From Symbiodinium natans (Eukaryota; Sar; Dinophyceae; Suessiales; Symbiodiniaceae), in contig CAJNDS010000429.1 in the NCBI GenBank assembly GCA_905221605.1, positions 126,001 to 143,129 of the forward strand: a stretch of DNA of 17,129 bases. Direction: 5' to 3'. The translations under genes were made by a program, and so were the position numbers. The notes beneath the pieces are model-generated. The model was not told the DNA's origin, searched no databases, and saw only the letters and a program-made list of their open reading frames with translations. Position 1 is the stretch's first letter, and each line of letters starts with the position of its first letter. Below, piece by piece: positions 1 through 8,569 of the stretch.

Positions 1-750
1 TTCCATTTGCTTATAGCACCGCCCAGGCCCCTTCCATTTGCTGAAAGCACCACCCCGGCCCCTTCCATTTGCTTATAGCACCGCCCAGGCCCCTTCCATT
101 TGCTTATAGCACCGCCCAGGCCCCTTCCATTTGCTTATAGCCCTTCCATTTGCTGAAAGCACCGCCCAGGCCCCTTCCATTTGCTGAAAGCACCGCCCAG
201 GCCCCTTCCATTTGCTTATAGCACCGCCCAGGCCCCGGGCCCCTTCCATTTGCTTATAGCACCGCCCAGGCCCCTTCCATTTGCTTATAGCACCGCCCAG
301 GCCCCGGGCCCCTTCCATTTGCTGAAAAACCGCCCAGGCCCCGGGCCCCTTCCATTTGCTTATAGCACCGCCCAGGCCCCTTCCATTTGAGCACCGCCCC
401 GGCCCCTTCCATTTGCTTATAGCACCGCCCAGGCCCCTTCCATTTGCTTATATCACCGCCCAGGCCCCTTCCATTTGCTTATAGCACCGCCCAGGCCCCG
501 GGCCCCTTCCATTTGCTTATAGCACCGCCCAGGCCCCTTCCATTTGCTTATAGCACCGCCCCGGCCCCTTCCATTTGCTTATAGCACCGCCCAGGCCCCT
601 TCCATTTGCTTATAGCACCGCACCGGCCCCTTCCATTTGCTTATAGCACCGCCCAGGCCCCTTCCATTTGCTTATAGCACCGCCCCGGCCCCTTCCATTT
701 CCTTATAGCGCCGCCCAGGCCCCTTCCATTTGCTTATAGCACCGCCCAGG

Positions 751-895
751 CCCCTTCTTTGCGTAGAGCGCCGCCCAGGTTCCTTCCATTTGCTTATAGC
801 ACCGACCAGACCCCTTCCATTTGCTTATAGCACCGCCCAAGCCCCTTCCATTTGCTTGTAGCACCGCCCAGGCCCCTTCCATTTGCTTATAGCCC
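751..895. repeat. Variant block of array A, first copy
   Basis: A run of about five variant units beginning with the rare form ccccttctttgcgt, followed in order by caggttcc, accgaccagacccc, gcccaagcccc and the truncated tatagcccttcc form. The same order of variants recurs 586 bp downstream. This shows that the array grew partly by duplicating multi-unit blocks and not only single units. Confidence 0.8.
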
Positions 896-1336
896 TTCCA
901 TTCGCTTATAGCACCGCCCAGGCCCCTTCCATTTGCTTATAGCACCGCCCCGGCCCCTTCCATTTGCTTATAGCACCGCCCAGGCCCCTTCCATTTGCTT
1001 ATAGCACCGCCCAGGCCCCTTCCATTTGCTTATAGCACCGCCCAGGCCCCGGGCCCCTTCCATTTGCTTATAGCACCGCCCCTGCCCCTTCCATTTGCTT
1101 CCATTTGCTTGTAGCACCGCAGGCCCTTCCATTTGCTTATAGCACCGCCCAGGCCCCTTCCATTTGCTTATAGCACCGCCCAGGCCCTTCCATTTGCTTA
1201 TAGCGCCGCCCACCCCTTCCATTTGCTTATAGCACTGCCCAGGCCCCTTCCATTTGCTTATAGCACCGCCCCTGCCCCTTCCATTTGCTTATAGCACCGC
1301 CCAGGCCCCTTCCATTTGCTTATAGCACCGCCCAGG

Positions 1337-1484
1337 CCCCTTCTTTGCGTATAGCGCCGCCCAGGTTCCGTCCATTTGCTTATAGCACCGACCAGACCCC
1401 TTCCATTTGCTTATAGCACCGCCCAAGCCCCTTCCATTTGCTTATAGCACCGCCCAGGCCCCTTCCATTTGCTTATAGCCCTTC
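1337..1484. repeat. Variant block of array A, second copy
   Basis: Second copy of the multi-unit block seen at 751-895, with the same five variant units in the same order and only a few base changes (gcgtagagc versus gcgtatagc, ttccttcc versus ttccgtcc, cttgtagc versus cttatagc). The copies are 586 bp apart, close to 19 units. Confidence 0.8.
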
Positions 1485-1650
1485 CATTTGCTTTTGCACC
1501 GCCCAGGCCCCGGGCCCCTTCCATTTGCTTATGCCCAGGCCCCTTCCATTTGCTCATAGCACCGCCCAGGCCCCTTCCATTTGCTTATAGCAGCCCAGGC
1601 CCCTTCCATTTGCTTGTAGCACCGCCCAAGTTCCTTCCATTTGCTTCTAC

Positions 1651-3870
1651 AGGCTTCACGTCCTTTAGACCTCCCGAGAGCTCCAGGTTTCACCTCCTGT
1701 AGGCCCCCCGAGACCTCCAGGTTCCACCTCCTTTAAGCCCAGGTTTCACCTCCTTTAGCCCCCCCCGAGACCTCCAGGTTTCACCTTCTTTAGGCCCCAG
1801 CTTTCACCTCCTTTAAGCCCCCCCGAAAGCTCCAGGTTTCACCTCCTTTAGGTTCTGCGAGAGCTCCAGGTTTCCCTTCCTTTGGGCTCCAGGTTTCACC
1901 TCCTTTAGGCCCCCCGAGAGCTCCAGGTTTCACCTCCTTTAGGCCCCGCCAAGAGCTGCAGGTTTCACCTCCTTTAGACCCCCAAGAGCTCCAGGTTTCA
2001 CCTCCTTTAGGCCCCCCCAAGAGCTCCAGGTTTCACCTCCTTTAGGCCCCCCCAAGAGCTCCAGGTTTCACCCCCTTTAGGCCCCCCCAAGAGCTCCAGG
2101 TTTCACCTCCTTTAGGCCCCCAAGAGCTCCAGGTTTCACCTCCTTTAGGCCCCCCAAGAGCTCCAGGTTTCACTTCCTTTAGGCCCCCCGAGAGCTCCAG
2201 GCTTCACCTCCTTAAAACCCCCCCGAGAGCTCCAGGTTTCACCTCCTTTCGGCCCCCCCGAGAGCTCCAGGTTTCACCTCCTTTAGGCTCCCCCAAGAGC
2301 TCCAGGTTTCACCTCCTTTAGGCCCGCCCAAGAGCTCCAGGTTTCACCTCCTTTAGGCCCCCCCAAGAGCTCCAGGTTTCACCTCCTTTAGGCCCATCAA
2401 GAGCTCCAGGTTTCACTTCCTTTAAGCCCCGAGAGCTCGAGGTTTCACCTCCTTTAGGCCCCCCCCAAGAGCTCCAAGTTTCACCTCCTTTAGGCTTCAG
2501 GTTTCACCTCGTCTAGGCCCCCCAAGAGCTCCAGGTGTCACCTCCTTTTTTCACCTTCTTTAGGCCCTCCGAGAGCTCCAGGTTTCACCTCCTTTAGGCC
2601 CGGGAGCTGCAGGTTTCACCTCCTTTCGGCCCCCCCCCCAGAGCTCCAGGTTTCACTTCCTTTCGGCCTCCCGAGAGCTCCAGGTTTCACCTCCTTTGGG
2701 GCCCCCCAAGAGCTCCAGGTTTCACCTCCTTTAGGCCCCCCAAGAGCTCCAGCTTTCACCTCCTTTAGCCCGCCGAGAGCTCCAGGTTTCACCTCCTTTA
2801 GGCCCCCGAGAGCTCCAGGTTTCACCTCCTTTAGGCCCCCCCAGACCTCCAGGTTTCACCTCCTTTAGACCCCTCCAGACCTCCAAGGTTTCACCTTTTT
2901 TAGGCCCGCCGGAGACCTCCAGGTTTCACCTTTTTTAGGCCCGCCGGAGAGCTACAGCTCCAGGTTTCACCTCCTTTAGGCCCCCCCAGGAGCTCCAGGT
3001 TTCACCTCCTTTAGGCCCCCCAGGAGCTCAAGGTTTCACCTCCTTTAGCCCCCCCAAAGAGCTCCAGGCTTCACCTCCTTTAGGCCCCCCAAAACTCCAG
3101 GTTTCACCTCCTTTAGGCCCCCCCCCGAGAGCTCAGGTTTCACCTCCTTTAGGCCCCCCCAAGAGCTCCAGGTTTCACCTCCTTTAAGCCCCCCCAAGAG
3201 CTCCAGGTTTCACCTCCTTTAGGCCCCCCGAGAGTTCAGGTTTTTAGGCCCCTCTGAGAGCTCCAGGTTTCACCTCCTTTAGGCCCCCCGAGAGCTCCAG
3301 GTTAGAGCTCCAGGTTTCACCTCCTTTAGGCTCCTCCCAGAGCTCCAGGTTTCACCTCCTTTAGGCCCCCCCAAGAGCTCCAGGTTTCACCTCCTTTAGG
3401 CCCCCCGAGAGCTCCAGGTTTCACTTCCTTTAGGCCACCCCAGGCTTCACCTCCTTTCGGCCCCCCCAAGAGCTCCAGGTGTCACCTCCTTTAGGCCCCA
3501 AGTTCACCTTCTTTAGGCACCCCCGAGCTCCAAGTTTCACTTCCTTTAGCCTTCCCATCCCGAAAGCTCCCGAAACTCCAGGCTCCACCGCCCCCGAGAG
3601 CTCGAGGTTTCACCTCCTTTAGGCACCCGAGAGCTCCAGGTTTCACTTCCTTTCGCGCCCCGACTCCCCCGAGAGTTCCAAGCAGTAGCTCCTTCAGAAC
3701 TCCTTCAGAGTTTCCGAGAGCTCCAGTTTCACTTCCTTTAGAGCTGAGACCCCCGAAAGCTCCAGGCTTCACCTTCTTTTAGGGCACCCGAAGGCTGTAG
3801 GCTTCTCCTCCTTTAGGGCCCCCAAAAGCTTTAGACCCTCGAGAGCTCCAGGCTTCCCTTCCTTTAGGGA
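1651..3870. repeat. Minisatellite array B1, 34-35 bp unit
   Basis: About sixty tandem units of 34-35 bp with core TTTCACCTCCTTTAGG, a run of four to nine C, and the palindrome GAGCTC in most units. It starts where array A stops, with a transition unit near 1640-1680. Unit variants include cagacctcc, gcccgccgg (near 2905 and 2940), aggagctcaagg (near 3022) and ccaaaactcc (near 3090). Units become degenerate from about 3500 toward the unique DNA. On the minus strand two of the three frames of a unit lack stops, and mixed 34/35 bp units switch frame at each unit. That explains the short Gly/Lys/Trp-rich open frames, which I do not regard as genes. Confidence 0.97.
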
Positions 3871-4352
3871 GGGCTCACCCACAGCGATTCACTTGCTCCA
3901 AGGCTTCCAGCAGGGTTTCGGCTAATTTAGCGTATGTCGCTCTTAGCAGCACATGACAGAATCCCAGTGCATGTGTTTTGCGGTGCCACGCTCCAGGCTT
4001 CAGCTGGTTTCGGGCTGTGAGCGTCAAATCCAATAGTGCTTTGTGAGCAATATTCACTGCTTGCTTGATACAGCAATTTCCACTTTGGCATGTACTTCTT
4101 CGTAGTTCTTTTGCAGCAATGTGGCATATTGCTACACGCGCCATGCGTTCTTCCGCCATGCGGCGCATACCTTTGGTATCTTTGGCACCCATTGTTCTTT
4201 TGCTCTTCAAGCTTATGTGCAAGTGGCGGCAGCGTGCGAAAAGGGGATTGCAGAAGTGGATTGTGACAGAGTACCGCTGGCCACGAGTGGAGGATCACGT
4301 TTGTTTGGACATAGTCCTACCAGCAGCTGAGTGCAGTGATCTGGCAGATCCG
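2840..4352. repeat. Segmental duplication, copy 1 (empty target site)
   Basis: This stretch matches a second copy formed by about 8570-9307 joined to 16487-17129. From 3715 to 4352 the copies differ at only three bases that I can find (3770 c/t, 4187 a/g, 4315 t/a) with no indels. From 3501 to 3714 there are a few more changes and one 2 bp indel. Further left, inside the array, the copies keep the same order of rare unit variants (gcccgccgg, aggagctcc, ggagctcaagg, ccaaaactcc, taagccccccc) but differ in unit number. The left limit is approximate. Positions 3710-3714 (gtttc) are the uninterrupted target site of the retrotransposon found in copy 2. The match is cut off by the window end and would be expected to continue. 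Confidence 0.93.
3875..4222 (-). CDS. Hypothetical open frame, 115 codons, minus strand
   Basis: An open frame starting at a TTG; the first ATG is at 4190-4192, giving 105 residues. The frame is open upstream of 4222 to about 4300, so it could instead be a 3' exon of a spliced gene. The predicted product is basic and largely helical looking, with an N-terminal Lys/Arg/Met-rich stretch and a Leu/Ala-rich C-terminal helix (AKLAETLLEALEQV). I recognise no domain, signal peptide or membrane segment. It overlaps plus-strand open frames over most of its length, so at most one strand is likely to be coding. A copy at 16652-16999 has an identical predicted protein, the single base difference within it being silent (GGT to GGC). 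That fits a gene but equally fits a very young duplication. Confidence 0.3.
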   Translation of the reverse strand: MHISLKSKRTMGAKDTKGMRRMAEERMARVAICHIAAKELRRSTCQSGNCCIKQAVNIAHKALLDLTLTARNQLKPGAWHRKTHALGFCHVLLRATYAKLAETLLEALEQVNRCG

Positions 4353-5000
4353 GCACATGCTGCTTTGGCAGGGAATTTGGAATTCATGCAAACGTTTGGA
4401 GCCAAGATCGCCGAGGGTGTTGATGGATACCTTGCATCGACGTGGGTTCATCGGAACCTTGGGTTGGCTCATCACCAAATCACCCTGTGTGCATGGGGAA
4501 GTCCGCACATGGAGCTGTCAGATGGAACCTATAGCAAGCAAAAAGCTGGAGCAGCTGCCTGCGAGAAAGCTTGTGTGTTCCAAAGCTTATGCAAGCAATT
4601 TCGACACAGCTTCGTGTTGATTTTATTTGCTGGGCATGGCGTCCATCCTGTTCAAGCAGGAAGCGGCGAAGCAGTCTTGGCTCTTCCTGCTCTACTGGAG
4701 TTTGTCTTTGGTAGACCACGCCAGTACTACCCTCGGCATAGTAAAGGGTCACTACGTTCGAAAGGTTTGGCGCAAGTACAAGCTTTGCTGCGAGTACCTC
4801 TCACATGGACTGGTTCGGTGCCTTGGACGAGCTGCATTCAAGCCTCCAGCAATCCCAACCAGGATGGATGTGTTGGTCAAATGCTGAATGTGTATAAACT
4901 GGTGTCATTGCTGGCGAAACAGGATGGGCACATTCTGTTTTTGGGAGAAGAGCGAGCAGATTTTAGCGCATGTTGTGCGGCGTATCATCACTTGAAATAG
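4065..5000 (+). CDS. Hypothetical open frame, 311 codons, plus strand
   Basis: This is the longest open frame in the window outside the retrotransposon. It is bounded by TGA at 4044-4046 and TAG at 4998-5000. The nominal start is TTG; the first ATG is at 4119, giving 293 residues. A frame this long is unlikely by chance, yet the product has no motif I recognise and an uneven composition, with an early hydrophobic stretch (residues 38-52, LVSLAPIVLLLFKLM) that could be a weak membrane segment or nothing. A second plus-strand frame (4336-4887) across the same DNA has codon choices that look at least as gene-like, and a minus-strand frame overlaps the 5' part. The first 96 codons recur at 16842-17129 with one Val-to-Asp change. 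Treat as a candidate exon or a decaying gene. Confidence 0.3.
   Translation: MIQQFPLWHVLLRSSFAAMWHIATRAMRSSAMRRIPLVSLAPIVLLLFKLMCKWRQRAKRGLQKWIVTEYRWPRVEDHVCLDIVLPAAECSDLADPAHAALAGNLEFMQTFGAKIAEGVDGYLASTWVHRNLGLAHHQITLCAWGSPHMELSDGTYSKQKAGAAACEKACVFQSLCKQFRHSFVLILFAGHGVHPVQAGSGEAVLALPALLEFVFGRPRQYYPRHSKGSLRSKGLAQVQALLRVPLTWTGSVPWTSCIQASSNPNQDGCVGQMLNVYKLVSLLAKQDGHILFLGEERADFSACCAAYHHLK
4336..4887 (+). other. Alternative open frame with one internal TGA
   Basis: In the second plus-strand frame the sequence reads from 4336 to 4617, hits TGA at 4618-4620, then continues to TGA at 4885-4887. The second half uses mostly G- or C-ending codons (AAG, CTG, TTC, TAC, CAC, GAG) and encodes a basic, aromatic-rich stretch with segments such as FLLYWSLSLVDHAS and VRKVWRKYKLCCEYL. 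This could be the true coding frame of an inactivated gene, two exons around an intron spanning the TGA, or a chance shadow. I recognise no family. Confidence 0.25.
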
Positions 5001-5004
5001 TGAT
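4987..5004. repeat. Small inverted repeat at the 311-codon frame's stop
   Basis: Arms ATCACT and AGTGAT (6 bp) enclose a 6 nt loop TGAAAT; the frame's TAG stop (4998-5000) lies in the loop and right arm. This is a short hairpin candidate that could easily be chance. Confidence 0.4.
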
Positions 5005-5036
5005 CATCAGAAAAAATGGTTGCAGTGCTGCGTGTT

Positions 5037-5072
5037 GATGTCAGAAAATAACAGCCACTACTAGCTGACATC
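5037..5072. repeat. 8 bp inverted repeat, 20 nt spacer
   Basis: The perfect arms GATGTCAG and CTGACATC are separated by 20 nt, 36 nt after the stop of the 311-codon frame. An RNA hairpin or protein-binding palindrome is possible. The rest of 5001-5160 shows no other recognisable feature. Confidence 0.5.
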
Positions 5073-5160
5073 TTCGCAAATGCCATTTCTGGTAATTATG
5101 CAGCTTCTATCGTAGAAACCCACGGTCAAGATACAGCTTCGGCGAATCGAATCAAGCAGC

Positions 5161-5487
5161 CAGGTCTCACCTTTTTTAGGCCCCCCCCCCCCCACCCGGA
5201 GCTACGGGCTTCACCTCCTTTAGGCCCCTGCCGAGAGGTCCAGGTTTCACCTCCTTAAGGCCCCCCCGAAATCACCCCCTTTAGGCCCCCCCAAAAAGCT
5301 CCAGGTTTCACCCCCTTAGCCCCCCAAAACCTCCTTTAGGCCCCTTCGAGAGCTCCAAGTTTCACCCGAGAGAGCTCCCACCTCCTTTTTAGGTCCCTGA
5401 AAGCTCCTGGTTTAGGCCCCCCCGAGAGCTCCACACCTCCTTTAGGCCCCCCGAGAGCTGCAGGTTTCACCTCCTTTAGGCTCCCCG
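5161..5487. repeat. Decayed patch of the 35 bp repeat
   Basis: Around nine degraded and partly deleted units with the TTTCACCTCCTTTAGG core and C-runs (a run of about twelve C near 5181-5192). Compared with arrays B1 and B2, the units are irregular in length and sequence, so this looks like an old or shrinking array. It lies between the unique DNA with open frames and the two-exon gene model, and would be intronic if those belong to one gene. Confidence 0.9.
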
Positions 5488-5521
5488 AAGATCAAGCTCC
5501 ACGCAACACTCTGTGTTCCAG

Positions 5522-5887
5522 CAGCATTTTCCGTTGCAGTATCAGTCATGTAGTCATGACACTACAACATGGCCTGAACCGAACAGTACATTAAGAAGTA
5601 CAGAGTTAAATATGCCGCAGCCTTGCACCAACCACTTTATGGAGCACCGGAAAATGTCACGTGCACTGGACGCCCTTGGCGTTGCGCTGCAGTCAACCGC
5701 AAGGGAACCACTGATGCTGGAGCGCTTTGGCAGAGTGGTTCCCATGCTATTTGCAAAGGATGACTGGGAAAGCGACGATCCATTTCATTTGGATAACGGT
5801 GAACGTGACCAAGTGCATGATCAGCTTCGGCAGCTGCATACTGAACGTGCTGCCCTTCTTTGCTCATGCAGATGGCTGTCTACAAAG
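5522..5887 (+). CDS. Probable exon A of an unrecognised gene
   Basis: The frame is open from at least 5513. I place the exon start after a possible acceptor, ctgtgttccag at 5511-5521, though GTG at 5513 or an in-frame ATG further in (5612-5614) could start a shorter reading. The product contains a charged helical stretch (DQVHDQLRQLHTERAAL) before the proposed donor at 5888. The codons 5885-5887 (AAG) and 6016-6018 (GCT) join in phase 0 across the proposed intron, continuing the frame into exon B. Without splicing the frame stops at 5915-5917. I recognise no domain. Confidence rests on the matching phase and on two open exons in otherwise repeat-filled DNA. Confidence 0.4.
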
Positions 5888-6015
5888 GTTGAGTTGCTCA
5901 AAACAATGATTTTTTAGCAAACCATGACAGTTTCTGTAAATCAATCCACTCGTAAGCACATAAGTTAGTGTTTCCCAAAGCTCTGTGGCTTTTAGAGAAT
6001 ATACGGGGATGATAG
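5888..6015 (+). other. Proposed 128 nt GT-AG intron
   Basis: The donor is AAAG|GTTGAG and the acceptor GATAG|G. The interval carries in-frame stops, and removing it joins two open frames in phase 0. A G directly after the AG acceptor is a feature reported for dinoflagellate introns. The pyrimidine tract before the acceptor is weak. This is inference from sequence only. Confidence 0.4.
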
Positions 6016-6363
6016 GCTGTGAAGATTCCTGGACTATTCTTTGAAAACGGCCAGGTCAATAAGATGGAGCAGCAATGGCTCTGCGACAGCGGAACATGCA
6101 TGCTGGCACTGAATGTCGACGCCGTGTTTGAGCTCTTGTACGAAGTCCATGTTGAGCAAGACGTTTCCATCGAAGACATCCTAAACGTCATCTTTGACAG
6201 CACCGAGCAAATCCAGCGAATGCTCAGCAAGCTGGAGAAAGAGGATGACCCTCAGATGGACGCGATCCTGGACATGTGCCTAGCTACTATGGATCAACGT
6301 CAACAACGAAGGGTATTGCAGAGGTTGGTGAATGCCTTTAGTATGTATGAATATGTCGACTAG
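6016..6363 (+). CDS. Probable terminal exon B of an unrecognised gene
   Basis: Open from 6016 (an in-frame TAG lies at 6013-6015, just before it) to the TAG at 6361-6363, 115 residues. The product is acidic and helical looking, with segments such as ELLYEVHVEQDVSIEDI, QIQRMLSKLEKEDD and LVNAFSMYEYVD. No signal peptide, membrane segment or catalytic motif is visible. The composition, alternating hydrophobic and charged residues, resembles a real folded protein more than the frames in the arrays do. It continues exon A in phase 0. I recognise no family. The 3' flank 6364-6438 shows nothing further before the array resumes. Confidence 0.45.
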   Translation, partial: AVKIPGLFFENGQVNKMEQQWLCDSGTCMLALNVDAVFELLYEVHVEQDVSIEDILNVIFDSTEQIQRMLSKLEKEDDPQMDAILDMCLATMDQRQQRRVLQRLVNAFSMYEYVD

Positions 6364-8569
6364 ACAACATCCGAGGAAAAAAGGCAAGCTGGCACAGATC
6401 TTCCCTACACAAAAACAGGGTCGAAAGGTATCCCATAAGAAGCCTTCACCTCCTTCAGAGACCCCCGAGAGCTCCTGGTTTCACGTTTTCAGGGTTCCCG
6501 AAAGAGAGCTCCAGGCTTCACCTCCTTCAGGGCCCCTCCAGAGCTCTGGTCTCACCTTTTATTCAGGGTTCCCGAAGGAGAGCTCCAGGTTTCACTTCCT
6601 TTAGGGTCCCGAGAGATCAAGCTTCGCCTCCATTAGGATCACCAAGACAGAGGTGAAAGCCCCCCCAAGAGCTCCAGGTTTCACCTCCTTTAGGCCCCAA
6701 GAGCTCCAGGTTTCACCTCGTCTAGGCCCCCCCCAAGAGTCCAGGTGCCAGGTTTCACCTCCTTTAGGCCGCCCGAGAGCTCCAGGTTTCACCTCCTTTT
6801 AGGCACCCCGAGAGCTCCAGGTTTCACCTCCTTTAAGCCCCCCCGAGAGCTCCAGGTTTCACCTCCTTTAGGCCCCCCCAAGAGCTCCAGGTTTCACCTC
6901 CTTTAGGCGCCCCCGAGAGCTCCAGGTTTCACCTCCTTTAGGCCCCTCGAAAGCTCCAGGTTTCACCTCCTTTAGGCCCCCCCAAGAGCTCCAGGTTTCA
7001 CCTCCTTTAGGCACCCCAAGAGCTCCAGGTTTCACCTCCTTTAGGCGCCCCCGAGAGCTCCAGGTTTCACCTCCTTTAGGCCCCCCGAGAGCTCCAGGTT
7101 TCACCTCCTTTAGGCGCCCCCGAGAGCTCCAGGTTTTACCTCCTTTAGGCCCCCCCAAGAGCTACAGGTTTCACCTCCTTTAGGCCCCCCCAAGAGCTCC
7201 AGGTTTCACCTCCTTTAGGCGCCCCCGAGAGCGCCAGGTTTCACCTCCTTTAGGCGCCCCCGAGAGCTCCAGGTTTCACCTCCTTTAGGCCCCCGAGAGC
7301 TCCAGGTTTCGCCTCCTTTAGGTTCCCCCAAGAGCTCCAGGTTTCACCTCCTTTAGGCCCCCCGAGAGCTCCAGGTTTCACCTCCTTTAGGCGCCCCCGA
7401 GAGCTCCAGGTTTCACCTCCTTTAGGCCCCTCGAAAGCTCCAGGTTTCACCTCCTTTAGGCCCCCCCAAGAGCTCCAGGTTTCACCTCCTTTAGGCACCC
7501 CAAGAGCTCCAGACCTCCTTTACACGCCCCCGAGAGCTCCAGGTTTCACCTCCTTTAGGCCCCCCGAGAGCTCCAGGTTTCACCTCCTTTAGGCCCCCCC
7601 CAGAGCTCCAGGTTTCACCTCCTTTAGGCCCCCCGAGAGCTCCAGGTTTCACCTCCTTCAGGCCCCCCCAAGAGCTCCAGGTTTCACCTCCTTTAGGCCA
7701 CCCGAGAGCTCCAGGTTTCACCTCCTTTAAGGCACCCCGAGAGCTCCAGGTTTCACCTCCTTTAAGGCACCCCGAGAGCTCCAGGTTTCACCTCCTTTAC
7801 CCTCCCTAACAGCTCCAGGTTTCACCTCCTTTAGGCCCCCCCAAGAGCTCCAGGTTTCACCTCCTTTAGGCCCCCCCAAGAGCTCCAGGTTTCACCTCCT
7901 TTAGGCCCCCCCAAGAGCTCCAGGTTTCACCTCCTTTAGGCACCCCAAAACCTCCAGGTTTCACCTCCTTTACCCACCCCCAAGGCTCCAGGTTTCACCT
8001 CCTTTAGGCACCCCCAAGAGCTCCAGGTTTCACCTCCTTTAGGCCCCCCCAAGAGCTCCAGGTTTCACCTCCTTTAGGCGCCCCAAGAGCTCCAGGTTTC
8101 ACCTCCTTTAGGCGCCCCCGAGAGCTCCAGGTTTCACCTCCTTTAGGCCCCCCCGAGAGCTCCAGGTTTCACCTCCTTTAAGCCCCCCCAAGACCTCCAG
8201 GTTTCACATCCTTTAGGCCCCCACCTCCTTCTCCTTTAGGCCCCCCGAAAGCTCCAGGTTTCACCTCCTTTAGGCCCTCCCGAGAGCTCCAGGTTTCACC
8301 TCCTTTAGGCCCCCCAAGAGCTTCAGGTTTCACCTCCTTTAGGCCCCCCAACTCCTTTAGGCCCCCCGAGAGCTCCAGGCTTCACCTCCTTTAGGCCCCC
8401 CCAAGAGCTCCAGGTTTCACCTCCTTTAGGCCCCCCCGAGAGCTCCAGGTTTCACCTCCTTTAGGGCCCCCGAAAGCTCCAGGTTTCACCTCCTTTAGGG
8501 CCCAAGAGAATCCAGGTTTCACCTCCTTTAGGCGCCCCCGAGAGCTCCAGGTTTCACCTCCTTTAGGCC

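Larger units (their letters stand above)
1..1650. repeat. Minisatellite array A, about 31 bp unit
   Basis: Roughly fifty head-to-tail copies of a unit of about 31 bp whose core is CCATTTGCTTATAGCACC, followed by a GC-rich spacer (cgcccaggcccc). Common variants replace CTTATAGC with CTGAAAGC, lengthen the spacer by a GGGCCCC insertion (units near 215-245, 300-350, 490-510, 1040-1060 and 1500-1515), or lose part of the unit (tatagcccttcc near 138-150, 888-900 and 1478-1490). The array is cut by the left end of the window, so its full length is unknown. Short open frames in it arise because 31 is not a multiple of three and only one of three frames carries the TAA; they are not genes. No promoter or RNA gene is visible inside. 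Confidence 0.97.

Noticed and set aside
73-1702. Short open frames on both strands across the 31 bp array, with repeated Ser-Lys-Trp-Lys-Gly or Pro-Phe-Ala-Tyr peptides.
   Set aside because: They are read from a tandem repeat whose unit is not a multiple of three and has a stop in only one frame; boundaries fall at random unit variants, and there is no start context or independent sign of coding.
1-3870. CRISPR array suggested by regular 31-35 bp repeats.
   Set aside because: Units are directly adjacent, with no unique spacers of constant length, no cas genes, and graded variation typical of minisatellites.
3927-4298. A second minus-strand open frame of 123 codons, duplicated at 16704-17075.
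   Set aside because: It overlaps the 3875-4222 frame in another frame and shows Cys/His/Pro-rich, low-order composition. One of its copies carries a Cys-to-Arg change where the other frame's difference is silent. It is probably a shadow.
5554-6230. Minus-strand open frames opposite the two-exon gene (5554-5745, 5637-5867, 5898-6230).
   Set aside because: The plus-strand frames are longer when joined, share phase across a plausible intron and have more protein-like composition; the minus frames look like shadows.
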